A stretch of DNA of 64,000 bases, from the NCBI RefSeq assembly GCF_000576635.1, contig NZ_AVFL01000003.1, positions 292,011-356,010 on the forward strand. The letters are read 5' to 3'. Below are positions 33,963-42,684 of this stretch, one piece after another. The position numbers and the translations under genes are program-made. The notes under the pieces were generated by a model that worked only from the letters and a program-made list of their open reading frames with translations, did no database searches and was not told the origin of the DNA. Every line of letters begins with the position of its first letter. Positions within the stretch are counted from its first letter, which is position 1. Origin of the DNA: Skermanella stibiiresistens SB22 (lineage in GTDB: Bacteria; Pseudomonadota; Alphaproteobacteria; Azospirillales; Azospirillaceae).

Positions 33963-34411
33963 GACGCGACTTTCACTATGGTTCCCTCGCCTGGAGCCGA
34001 TTTGATCTCGAACTCCTTGCACAGGCGTTTGGCGCCGCTCAGGCCCAGTCCCAGCCCGCCGCCCGTGCTGTATCCGTCAGTCAGCGCCCGGTGGATATCG
34101 GGAATTCCAGGCCCCTGATCGATGAAGGTCATCTCCACCTTGCGTTTCGACATACGGCCGACGATGGCGATCCGCATCTCGCCGCCGCCGCCGTGTTCAA
34201 GCGTGTTGCGCGCCAGTTCGCTGGCGGCGGTCACCATGCGGGTGGTCTCGATCTTGGACGCCCCGATGGTCGCCATCGCGGCGGTGGCGACCCGGCGGAC
34301 CCGGCTGACATCGGCACCGGTATGGATCGGGATCACCTCACCGGCGGCGTCCGCCCCATCGCTTTCCCGGTCCGTTCCCCCGCGGGTTGGCCTCCCCTGC
34401 TCAGGCCTCAT
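33944..34411 (-). CDS. rsbT: RsbT-like serine kinase/anti-sigma regulatory factor
   Basis: This protein of up to 155 aa has the GHKL ATP site: N-box TAASELARNTLEHGGGGE, G1 IDQGPGIPDI and G2 GGGLGLGLSGAKRL. In stressosomes RsbT phosphorylates RsbR and RsbS and then leaves to switch on a downstream partner. The first 30 residues are not conserved-looking, so a later GTG (near 34336) could be the real start; the ATG at 34411 overlaps rsbS by 11 nt. Neighbours on both sides are stressosome genes. Confidence 0.85.
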   Translation of the reverse strand: MRPEQGRPTRGGTDRESDGADAAGEVIPIHTGADVSRVRRVATAAMATIGASKIETTRMVTAASELARNTLEHGGGGEMRIAIVGRMSKRKVEMTFIDQGPGIPDIHRALTDGYSTGGGLGLGLSGAKRLCKEFEIKSAPGEGTIVKVASWTERP

Positions 34412-34802
34412 GGAGGCGCCCGGCCTCCTCGCTGGTGTCCCGCCGGATCAATTCCATGCCGCGGTCCACGTCCAGGGCGGTCCGAACCCCCTGGAGCGAC
34501 ATTCCCAGTTCGACCAGCGTGATGGCGACCGCCGGGCGCATGCCGACGATCACGGTGGAGGCGTCGAGGATGCGGGCGATGGCCGAGATGTTGGCGAGCA
34601 TGCGCCCGATGAAGCTGTCCACCACGTCCAGCGCGGAGATGTCGATCAGCACGCCCTTGGCGTGGCTCTTGGCGATCCGCTCGGCGAGATCGTCCTTCAG
34701 CGTCATGATCATGCGATCCTCCAGATCGACCTGGATGGTCAGCAGCAGGCAGTCGCCGATCTGGAAGATGGGGATGCGGGACGGTTCGAGATAATGCGTC
34801 AT
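34401..34802 (-). CDS. rsbS: RsbS-like STAS antagonist
   Basis: This 133-aa STAS-domain scaffold of the stressosome begins with RIPIFQIGDCLLLTIQVDL. It has the phosphorylation segment GVLIDISALDVVDSFIGR with the conserved Ser after Asp, followed by RMLANISAIARILDASTVIVGMRP. RsbS holds RsbT until it is phosphorylated. It lies 32 nt after rsbR and overlaps rsbT. The last 20 residues (SEEAGRLHEA end) are an extension beyond the usual RsbS length. Confidence 0.9.
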   Translation of the reverse strand: MTHYLEPSRIPIFQIGDCLLLTIQVDLEDRMIMTLKDDLAERIAKSHAKGVLIDISALDVVDSFIGRMLANISAIARILDASTVIVGMRPAVAITLVELGMSLQGVRTALDVDRGMELIRRDTSEEAGRLHEA

Positions 34803-34834
34803 GACGAGAGGATCCCGCGAGAGGGTCGCCGCGC

Positions 34835-35692
34835 TCAGCGGCTCGAGAAGGTGACGCCGGTTCGTTTGAGCGCGTGGGCGAACGCGCTTTGCAGGTCGGC
34901 CTTGGTGGCGACCTGGGGCAGTTCGACGCCCAGATGGACGATGGTCTGCGCGATCTGCGGACGGATGCCGCTGATGACGCATTCCGCCCCCATCAGCTTG
35001 GCGGCGGCCGCCGTCTTCAGCAGGTGTTGGGCCACCAGCGTGTCGACCGTGGGCACGCCGGTGATGTCGATGATGACGATCTCCGCCTTGCTCTCGACCA
35101 CCGCCTCCAGCAGGTTCTCCATCACGATCTGGGCGCGCGAGCTGTCGAGCGTGCCGATCAGCGGCAAGGCCACGATGCGGTCCCACAGCTGGACGACGGG
35201 CGTCGAAAGCTCCAGCATCTCCTGCTGCTGGCGCTGGATGATGTCCTCGCGGCCACGCAGATAGATGTCGTTGGTGTAGAGCCCCAGCTTGTCCAGCAGC
35301 ACCGTAGCCGACCAAGCCTCGTTGACCAGGGTGTTGGGATCATCCTTGAACTGGTCGCGCAGGCATTCGAATATCGGCTGCTTGAGCGCCATGATGAAGG
35401 TGGCGGTCTCGGTCGGGGTGAAGCCGTGATCGACCCGGTAGTTGGTGACCTCGGTCAGCATGTCCCGGACATCCTGCCACTGGTCGCTCTCGATGTCGAA
35501 ATTCAGGCCGTTCTTGGTCGCCGCGATCAGATGCGTCAGGAAGCTGCGGGATTGCCGCCGGATCTCCGCCTCGCGCATCAGGTCGGCGCGCAGCACGCCG
35601 ACATCGGATTGGGCGGCGATCCAGTCCGTCAGGATACGGTCCTGGTAACGGCTCAGCAGACCAGGAAGGTTGCTGCCAGAAGAGTCGGGCAT
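34835..35692 (-). CDS. RsbR-like stressosome sensor (RsbRD_N-STAS)
   Basis: This 285-aa protein has residues 1-150 as an RsbRD-type N-terminal sensor (LLSRYQDRILTDWIAAQ; FLTHLIAATKNG; VTNYRVDHGFTPTETATFIMALK). A linker helix (REDIIQRQQQEMLELSTPVVQLWD) leads into a STAS domain with ALPLIGTLDSSRAQIVMENLL and IIDITGVPTVDTLVAQHLLKT, where conserved Thr residues are RsbT targets. It has no heme-binding globin. It starts 16 nt after the phyR stop, in the same operon. Confidence 0.9.
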   Translation of the reverse strand: MPDSSGSNLPGLLSRYQDRILTDWIAAQSDVGVLRADLMREAEIRRQSRSFLTHLIAATKNGLNFDIESDQWQDVRDMLTEVTNYRVDHGFTPTETATFIMALKQPIFECLRDQFKDDPNTLVNEAWSATVLLDKLGLYTNDIYLRGREDIIQRQQQEMLELSTPVVQLWDRIVALPLIGTLDSSRAQIVMENLLEAVVESKAEIVIIDITGVPTVDTLVAQHLLKTAAAAKLMGAECVISGIRPQIAQTIVHLGVELPQVATKADLQSAFAHALKRTGVTFSSR

Positions 35693-35708
35693 TTTTTCGT
35701 GCTTCTCT

Positions 35709-36500
35709 TCAGTTCATTTTCTGGGGCGGGTGGACCGCCAGGGCTTGGCCGATCGCTGTCCGCAGCACTTCCGGCTGGAACGGCTTGGCGATCAGGAAGG
35801 CCGGCTCCAGCTGCTCGCCGGTCAGCAAGCGTTCGGGGAAGCCGGTGATGAAGATGACCGGCAGGCTGGTCGAGCGCAGGATCTGCTGCACCGCCCGGAT
35901 GCCGCTGTCGCCACCCTTCAGCTGGATGTCGGCCAGGATCAGTTCCGGTGAGGTTTCCAGCGCGAGGCGCAGGGCCTCATCCTCCCGTGCCGCCGAACCG
36001 CAGACCTTGTGGCCCATGTCGGTGACCAGACCGGCGATATCCTCGGCGATCAGGGGCTCGTCCTCGATGATCAGGACGCGGACGGAGGTCTGCTTGGCCA
36101 ACTCGGCGCGGGCGGCCTCCAACTCGACGCGGATCTCCTCGACCGAGGCGTTGAGGATGCGGGCCGCCTCGTCGAAAGAGAACCCCTCCAGCGAGATCAG
36201 TAGCAGGACTTGACGCTGGCGCGGCGGCAGGCGCCCCACTCCCTGGATGGTCTTGCCGTCGGTCAGATCGGGCACGGCTTCCGGGAACGTCTCGTCGACC
36301 AGCGACCAGACCTCGTGGAACAGGGCGAACAGCTCCAGCCGGACGTCGCCGCTGGGGTCGATGCGGTCGGGTTCGGCCAAGTAAGCTTCCAGGCAAACCC
36401 GGACATATTCGTCACCACGGTCTTGCGAGCCCAGAAGAGCGCGAGCGTAGCGACGCAGATAAGGGAGGAATTTCACTATCTCAGCGGAGGAGTCCGGCAT
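35709..36500 (-). CDS. phyR: General stress response regulator PhyR
   Basis: This 263-aa anti-anti-sigma factor has residues 1-135 as the EcfG-like sigma domain (IVKFLPYLRRYARALLGSQ, LPPRQRQVLLLISLEGFSFDEAA). Residues 138-263 form the receiver, with VLIIEDEPLIAEDIAG, the phospho-Asp in LILADIQLKGG (about 191) and FITGFPERLLTGE, the FAT-GUY pattern of PhyR receivers. When phosphorylated, PhyR binds NepR and frees EcfG. NepR and EcfG genes, often adjacent, are not in this window. It is first in the operon that continues with the stressosome genes and a kinase. Confidence 0.93.
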   Translation of the reverse strand: MPDSSAEIVKFLPYLRRYARALLGSQDRGDEYVRVCLEAYLAEPDRIDPSGDVRLELFALFHEVWSLVDETFPEAVPDLTDGKTIQGVGRLPPRQRQVLLLISLEGFSFDEAARILNASVEEIRVELEAARAELAKQTSVRVLIIEDEPLIAEDIAGLVTDMGHKVCGSAAREDEALRLALETSPELILADIQLKGGDSGIRAVQQILRSTSLPVIFITGFPERLLTGEQLEPAFLIAKPFQPEVLRTAIGQALAVHPPQKMN

Positions 36501-36545
36501 TCTGATCTCAACGGTTCATCATGAAGCTGATCTGCCCGCCTGTTC

Positions 36546-36570
36546 GACGGAGTTCAAATTCGAAAGTTCC
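36546..36570 (-). promoter_or_regulatory. EcfG-type promoter before phyR
   Basis: Read leftward, GGAAC (36570-36566), 16 nt, then CGTC (36549-36546) closely fits the EcfG consensus GGAAC-N16/17-CGTT. Its -10 ends 46 nt before the phyR ATG. Autoregulation of phyR by EcfG is known in alphaproteobacteria. The final base of the -10 deviates. Confidence 0.55.
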
Positions 36571-36779
36571 AGATACCACACTCGCGCATCCACCGTACCG
36601 GCGTATTCGGCCTACGCCCAATCGCGGCGATCCGGAGATCCGACCCGGAAACCCAATCCGTCCGGCAACGCCTGAGCGCTTGAAAAGTTGCGGATGGGCG
36701 CGTCCCGGCATGAGCGAATTGACAGCGCCGCCAGTGCCGGGCGACTGTCCGGCTGTCCGCAACCAGTGGGAAAGAAGCC

Positions 36780-37493
36780 TTGCCCATCACTTCCGAAGTG
36801 GATCTTTACGATCCGGTCAAAGCCTTCCTCGAAGCCCAGGGATATGACGTCAAGGGCGAGGTGCGGAGCTGCGATCTGGTCGCGGTCCGCGCCGGCGAGG
36901 CCCCCGTGCTGGTCGAGCTCAAACTCCGTTTCTCGCTGTCGCTGGTGCTCCAGGGGATCGACCGGCTGGCCTTGTCCGACAGGGTCTACCTCGCGGTGCC
37001 CAAGCCGTCCGGCCGGCGAATATCCGGTCCCAACGCCAACGACGCGACCGTGCGGAAGCTCTGCCGCATGCTGGGCATGGGCCTGCTGACGGTGGACCCC
37101 GCCGCCCGGAAGGGCTTTCAGGTTGACGTGGTGGTCGAGCCGGCACCCTACCGGCCCCGGATCAACGCCAAGCGCGCGCGCTTGCTTCTGAAGGAGCATG
37201 AACGGCGGCTGGGCGACCCCAACCGGGGCGGGTCGTCAAAGGTCAAGATCGTGACCGCCTACCGCCAGGAAGCGTTGCGCTGCGCCACCCTGCTGAGGAT
37301 CAACGGTCCCATGGCGGTCGCGGCGCTGCGACGCGACGGCGACGCGCCCAACGCGGCGGGCATCCTCCAGCGCAACGTCTATGGCTGGTTCGAGCGGGTC
37401 AGCCGGGGCAAGTACCGGCTGACCGAGGAAGGCGCCCGCGGGTTGGAGCGGTTCGCGCCGGAGGAGGTGGCGGTCGAGATCACCACCTCCTAG
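36780..37493 (+). CDS. DUF2161 PD-(D/E)XK-type nuclease-like protein
   Basis: This 237-aa protein starts with LYDPVKAFLEAQGYDVKGEV. The PDDEXK core is CDLVAVRAGEAPVLVELKLRF (Asp, then Glu-x-Lys). The C-terminal half has a winged-helix-like segment (CATLLRINGPMAVAALRRDG) and WFERVSRGKYRLTEEG. DUF2161 proteins are annotated as putative phosphodiesterases; the real substrate is unknown. TTG at 36780 has AAAGAAG upstream. It is a single gene, convergent with the TRAP operon with 9 nt between. Confidence 0.8.
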   Translation: MPITSEVDLYDPVKAFLEAQGYDVKGEVRSCDLVAVRAGEAPVLVELKLRFSLSLVLQGIDRLALSDRVYLAVPKPSGRRISGPNANDATVRKLCRMLGMGLLTVDPAARKGFQVDVVVEPAPYRPRINAKRARLLLKEHERRLGDPNRGGSSKVKIVTAYRQEALRCATLLRINGPMAVAALRRDGDAPNAAGILQRNVYGWFERVSRGKYRLTEEGARGLERFAPEEVAVEITTS

Positions 37494-37502
37494 CTCTTTG
37501 GA

Positions 37503-38798
37503 CTATTGGACCACCGCCTGCCCGAACAGCAGGTCCGGCAGGGCCAGCGAGATCCAGGGGATGTACGTCACGATGATCAGGAAGACGAACAGGATGCCGA
37601 GCCAGGGCAAGGCGGCCCAGACCACCTGCATTATGCTCATCCCCGTGATGCCGGATGTGACGAACAGGTTGAGGCCAACCGGCGGGGTCACCATCCCGAT
37701 CTCCATGTTGACCACCATGATGATGCCGAGATGGATCGGATCGATGCCAAGCTGCGTCGCGATCGGGAACAGGATGGGCGCCAGGATCAGGATGATCGCC
37801 GACGGTTCCATGAAGTTGCCGGCGATCAGCAGGATGATGTTGACGACGATCAGGAACTGCCAGGGCTCCAGGCCCGCCTCGGAGATGCTCCGCGCGATGT
37901 TCTGCGGGATCTGTTCCGTCGTCAGCACGTGGGCGAACAGGAAGGCGTTGGCGATGATGAACAGCAGCATGATCGTCACGCGGCCGCTGTCGACCAGCAC
38001 CTTGGGAACGTCCTTGAAGCCCATGTCCCGGTAGATGAACAGGGCCGCCACGAAACCATAGATGGCGGCCACCGCCGCGGCTTCGGTCGGCGTGAAGACG
38101 CCGCCATAGATGCCGCCCAGGATGATGACGATCAGCAGCAGGCCCCAGATCGCCTCCTTGCCGGTGCGCGCCAGTTCCGCCATCGAGGCGCGCGGCTGGC
38201 GCGGCAGCTTCTTGTAGCGGGCGACGATGTAGATGGCGCCCATCAGCATGAAGCCCAGCAGCAGTCCGGGGATGACGCCCGCCATGAACAGGCGCCCGAT
38301 CGAGCTTTCGGTTGCGGCGGCGTAGACCACCATGACGATCGACGGCGGGATCAGGATGCCGAGCGTTCCGGCGTTGCAGATGACGCCGGCCGCGAACTCC
38401 TTGGTGTAGCCGGTCCGCACCATGCCGGTGATGACGATGGAGCCGACCGCCACGACGGTGGCCGGGCTCGACCCCGACACGGCGGCGAACAGCATGCAGG
38501 CGAGGACGGAGGCGATCGCCAACCCACCGTGCAGGTGACCGACCGCCGCGATGGCGAAGTTGATCATGCGGCGGGCGACGCCGCCGGTCGTCATGAATGA
38601 GCCGGCCAGGATGAAGAACGGGATCGCCAGCAGGGTGTACTGCTCGAAGGTCTGGAAGAACTTCAAGGACAGCGATGCCATGCTGTCGTTGGCGAACAGC
38701 AGGATCGTCAACAGCGACGACAAGCCCAGCGAGATCGCGATCGGCATGCCCAGCAGCATGAAGGCGAACAGCGAGATGAACAGGAATACCGTCGTCAT
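37503..38798 (-). CDS. dctM: TRAP transporter large permease DctM
   Basis: This 431-aa, 12-helix channel subunit shows TRAP signatures: LLAIPFFILAGSFMTTGGVARRM, LACMLFAAVSGSSPATVVAVGSI, CNAGTLGILIPPSIVMVVYA and VNMEIGMVTPPVGLNLFV. It imports organic acids with sodium or proton symport. The ATG overlaps the dctQ stop as ATGA. Length and motifs are complete. Confidence 0.94.
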   Translation of the reverse strand: MTTVFLFISLFAFMLLGMPIAISLGLSSLLTILLFANDSMASLSLKFFQTFEQYTLLAIPFFILAGSFMTTGGVARRMINFAIAAVGHLHGGLAIASVLACMLFAAVSGSSPATVVAVGSIVITGMVRTGYTKEFAAGVICNAGTLGILIPPSIVMVVYAAATESSIGRLFMAGVIPGLLLGFMLMGAIYIVARYKKLPRQPRASMAELARTGKEAIWGLLLIVIILGGIYGGVFTPTEAAAVAAIYGFVAALFIYRDMGFKDVPKVLVDSGRVTIMLLFIIANAFLFAHVLTTEQIPQNIARSISEAGLEPWQFLIVVNIILLIAGNFMEPSAIILILAPILFPIATQLGIDPIHLGIIMVVNMEIGMVTPPVGLNLFVTSGITGMSIMQVVWAALPWLGILFVFLIIVTYIPWISLALPDLLFGQAVVQ

Positions 38799-39364
38799 CG
38801 TGATTTCCGATCCAGGTCGGTGGCACCCAAATCCGTGGAGCTGACGTTCAATCCCTGCTCCTTGAGGACATCGGCCGCCTCGTCGGCCAGTTCGAAGCCC
38901 GAGCGCCGGCCGCTCACGATCGCATAGGCCTCCTGCAACAGTCTAAGGCCCAGCAGGGCGAAGCCGATCGGCAGGATGACCGTGAGCATCCAGCGCTCGA
39001 TCGGAATGTCCTCGGCCTCGATGCCAAGCCGGATCAATCGGCTGATATAGGCGTAGGACCCCCAGGCCATGATGCCGGCGTAGAGCACGCACAGCCCGAT
39101 CGCGATCAACCCCGCCACGCGCCGCGTCGCGCCGGGCAGGTTCTTGACCAGCAGGTCGATGCCGATATGGGCGTGGACCCGCACGCCATAGGACATGCCG
39201 AACAGCACCATCCAGGCGAACATGTAGGACGTCGCCTCGACGCCCCAGATGATGCCCGAGTTGAACACGTAGCGGAGGACGACCTGAACGAAGGTCAGGA
39301 TGGTCATGGCGGCCAGGAGGAAGGCGATGAAGCCCTCCTCCAGGTGGTTGATCACGCGGGTCAC
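38795..39364 (-). CDS. dctQ: TRAP transporter small permease DctQ
   Basis: This 189-aa protein has four helices. The N-terminus is LEEGFIAFLLAAMTILTFVQVVLRYVFNSGIIWGVEATSYMF in outline, followed by GVRVHAHIGIDLLVKNLP, a family hallmark. The C-terminal 30 residues are a soluble tail (ADVLKEQG). It is placed between dctP and dctM, with a 43-nt gap to dctP. Confidence 0.9.
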   Translation of the reverse strand: MTRVINHLEEGFIAFLLAAMTILTFVQVVLRYVFNSGIIWGVEATSYMFAWMVLFGMSYGVRVHAHIGIDLLVKNLPGATRRVAGLIAIGLCVLYAGIMAWGSYAYISRLIRLGIEAEDIPIERWMLTVILPIGFALLGLRLLQEAYAIVSGRRSGFELADEAADVLKEQGLNVSSTDLGATDLDRKSR

Positions 39365-39407
39365 GATGTTCCGCTCCTGTCGGTCTGGGTCGGGCTTCGC
39401 GGAACCG

Positions 39408-40430
<1,023 letters not shown>

Positions 40431-40476
40431 TTATTCTGCCAATAGGGGTAAAGGAGCGTAAAGGCGTTTGCAAGGC

Positions 40477-41274
40477 ATGGATTTGATCGTTCGGCGGGTG
40501 CTTCCAATGATCGCGCCCCTCATCATCGCCGCGGCGGCCCTACTGGCATGCCAGATGGGCCGCGGCGAGGCCGCCACGAGCGCCGACCGCGAGCGCCTGC
40601 CCGGCATCCTCGGACGCGACGACCGCACCCCGCTGGACACGCAGGAGTGGCCATGGGCGGCGATTGGCCGGATCAACCGCTCGGTCGGAGGTTTCTGCAC
40701 AGGCACCCTGATCGGCCCGCGCCACGTCCTGACCGCCGCCCATTGCCTGTTCAACAAGCGTACCGGGCGGCTGATCGGTCCGGGTGACATCCATTTCCTG
40801 GCCGGCTACCGGCGTGGCGCCTATCTCGCCCATTCCACCGCCGCCAAGCTGACGGTGGCCGCCGGGTACGACCACACGGCACCCTTCGAGGCGGCCAACC
40901 TCAAGACCGATTGGGCGATCGTGGAACTGGCCGAGCCGATGACGATCGAGCCCCTGCCGATTCGACAGGAGCCGCTTCCCGCCGACGCCTCCCTGATCCG
41001 CGCAGGCTATGGGCAGGATCGCGCGCATCTCCTGTCGATCCACCAGGGCTGCGCGCCCCAACCGGGTGCGGCACCACCCGGCCTGCTGCCGCACACCTGC
41101 GACGCCACCCACGGCGACAGCGGCTCGCCCCTGCTCCTGATGGGACGGGAAGGACCGGCCATCGTCGGGCTCGACGTGGCTGCCGGAAAGTTGGGTGGCA
41201 GGCTGACGGGACTTGCCGTTCCCGCCACCAGCTTCCATACCATCGCACGGGCCACCTTGACCGGGGGTCCCTAG
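40477..41274 (+). CDS. Exported trypsin-like serine protease
   Basis: This 265-aa S1-family protease has a hydrophobic N-terminus (VRRVLPMIAPLIIAAAALLAC) as signal, possibly a lipoprotein since Cys follows. Catalytic residues are visible: His in VLTAAHCLF, Asp in KTDWAIVELAE and Ser in DATHGDSGSPLLL. Two extra Cys pairs are present (CTGTLI and GCAP...TCDAT). Starts are ambiguous: TTG 40468 or ATG 40477. It is divergent from the TRAP operon; target unknown. Confidence 0.85.
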   Translation: MDLIVRRVLPMIAPLIIAAAALLACQMGRGEAATSADRERLPGILGRDDRTPLDTQEWPWAAIGRINRSVGGFCTGTLIGPRHVLTAAHCLFNKRTGRLIGPGDIHFLAGYRRGAYLAHSTAAKLTVAAGYDHTAPFEAANLKTDWAIVELAEPMTIEPLPIRQEPLPADASLIRAGYGQDRAHLLSIHQGCAPQPGAAPPGLLPHTCDATHGDSGSPLLLMGREGPAIVGLDVAAGKLGGRLTGLAVPATSFHTIARATLTGGP

Positions 41275-41318
41275 AAACTCGAAAGCAAACTCGAAAGCAC
41301 AGCGGGAGAAACGCGCTC

Positions 41319-41915
41319 ATGGCGCCACGGATCGACTATTACTTCACGCCCATGTCGCCCTGGACCTTCCTGGGATCGGAACGGTTCCACCGGATGGCCG
41401 CCAAGGCCGGAGCCGAAATCCGATACCTGCCGGTCGATTACGGCCGGATCTTCCCGGCCTCGGGCGGATTGCCGGTGAGGAAGCGCGCTCCCCAGCGTCA
41501 AGCGTACCGGCTGATGGAATTGAAGCGCTGGGCCGAGCACACCGGCATCCCCCTGATCGTCGAGCCGGTCAACTTTCCGCAGCCGGACGAACTGGCCGCC
41601 CTGACGCTGATCGCGGCGGACGAGGCCGGCGCCGATATGCCCGGCCTGTGCACCGCCCTCGGCCACGCCCTGTGGGTGGAGGATAGGGTGATCGACGATC
41701 CGGCGACGCTGCGCGGCTTGCTGGCGCGCCACGGAGCATCTCCGGATCTTATCGACCGGGCCCGGAGCGACGAGATCATGGCCCGCCGCGACGCCTACAA
41801 CGAGGAGGCACTGGCTGTCGGCGTGTTCGGCGCCCCGACCTATGTCCTGGACGGTGAGCTTTTCTGGGGACAGGACCGGCTGGACTTCCTGGAGCGTCGG
41901 CTGGGCGCCGGCTGA
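41319..41915 (+). CDS. 2-hydroxychromene-2-carboxylate isomerase-like protein (kappa GST/DsbA fold)
   Basis: This 198-aa thioredoxin-fold protein has YYFTPMSPWTFLGSERFHRM, where a Ser-Pro-Trp replaces the CXXC of DsbA. Further motifs are YLPVDYGRIFPASGG, ELKRWAEHTGIPL and GVFGAPTYVLDGELFWGQDRL, all standard for HCCA isomerases. These enzymes use glutathione; here no aromatic degradation genes are near, so the role may be a general GST-like one. Start ATG 41319 has GGGAGA upstream. Confidence 0.87.
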   Translation: MAPRIDYYFTPMSPWTFLGSERFHRMAAKAGAEIRYLPVDYGRIFPASGGLPVRKRAPQRQAYRLMELKRWAEHTGIPLIVEPVNFPQPDELAALTLIAADEAGADMPGLCTALGHALWVEDRVIDDPATLRGLLARHGASPDLIDRARSDEIMARRDAYNEEALAVGVFGAPTYVLDGELFWGQDRLDFLERRLGAG

Positions 41916-41920
41916 CCTCG

Positions 41921-41964
41921 CCGGGCTGGGCCGGGCCGGGCCGGGCCGGGCCGGGCCGGGCCGG
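41921..41964. repeat. Pentanucleotide tandem repeat CCGGG
   Basis: Eight consecutive 5-bp units (one is CTGGG) plus a partial ninth lie between the isomerase stop and a terminator. As 5-bp units they are prone to slippage. They are outside any gene, so changes would be neutral or affect transcript ends. Confidence 0.9.
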
Positions 41965-41985
41965 ACACGATCGAGCGGACATGAA

Positions 41986-42017
41986 AAACCCGGCGTCAAC
42001 CTGAGGACGCCGGGTTT
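41986..42017 (-). terminator. Bidirectional-looking terminator hairpin
   Basis: A perfect 12-bp stem AAACCCGGCGTC/GACGCCGGGTTT (41986-41997 and 42006-42017) with an 8-nt loop. On the minus strand it ends in TTTTT, so it terminates the coiled-coil gene; on the plus strand it may stop the isomerase transcript. Confidence 0.8.
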
Positions 42018-42040
42018 GAAGCCGCTCGTGGGTATTTTTA

Positions 42041-42346
42041 TCAGGCCGCGATGCGGTGGTATTGGTTCTCGATGGCCTCCAGGCCGCCACGGAATTGGGC
42101 AAGCGCCGATTCCGCGTGCACCCTGACCAAATACCATGCATCCTCCGATGCCCGACGCGCATCTTCCAAGCGCGCCTCGCAGCGATTGCGCAAGCCGCGC
42201 AGGTTGTCGAGGGAGCGCTCCAAAGCCAGTTTCTGGTCGCCGGAAACCCGTGCCGCCACCAAGCGCAACCCGTCCATCCGCTCGGTCAACGACTTGAGCT
42301 CGACCGACGCCGCGGAATCGAACCGATCCCTGCTCCGATGTGCCAT
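42041..42346 (-). CDS. Small helical protein, sll1863 stress-protein-like
   Basis: This 101-aa, charged, almost entirely helical protein carries ERMDGLRLVAARVSGDQKLALERSL and a C-terminal ARRASEDAWYLVRVHAESAL. The RRASEDAW segment recalls the sll1863-type coiled-coil family. ATG 42346 has AGGGGGG upstream. Function unknown. It is monocistronic with its own terminator. Confidence 0.65.
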   Translation of the reverse strand: MAHRSRDRFDSAASVELKSLTERMDGLRLVAARVSGDQKLALERSLDNLRGLRNRCEARLEDARRASEDAWYLVRVHAESALAQFRGGLEAIENQYHRIAA

Positions 42347-42684
42347 GAGATCCCCCCTACCAATACCGCTCATCGTTCCACCAATCACACGTCATCATGC
42401 ACGATCCAGGCCAGGCGCGGATCACCGTCATGACCAACCCTTTCGAAGATCATCTTGTTTCCCGCATTGGAGGATTACCAACTTCCGGCAAGATTGTTTC
42501 ATGCCCTGTGCGTTTCAAGTCCCTTTATCATTAAACTTTAATGGCGTAAATAATTAAACTGCTTTTTCCATAAGGTCTCCGAGAACTCATTGTCTGTCTC
42601 CAAGAGAGCATCAATACTCATCAAGGACAGGGACTTCAATCCCTCACCCAAAATAGTGTTGCGCCGCACAAGAAAGGGGACAAC
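42347..42684. other. AT-rich divergent promoter region
   Basis: This 338-nt gap between the coiled-coil gene and the leucine dehydrogenase gene is clearly poorer in G+C from 42500. It contains a perfect palindrome at 42529-42543 but no gene or terminator that I can support. Confidence 0.5.
42529..42543. promoter_or_regulatory. Perfect palindrome CATTAAACTTTAATG
   Basis: A 15-bp perfect palindrome around a central C lies 142 nt upstream of the amino-acid dehydrogenase gene. An Lrp/AsnC-type operator is a possibility, but nothing here identifies the regulator. Confidence 0.35.

Noticed and set aside
41921..41964. CRISPR-like repeat
   Set aside because: Units are 5 bp, contiguous, without spacers or cas genes; it is a simple tandem repeat.
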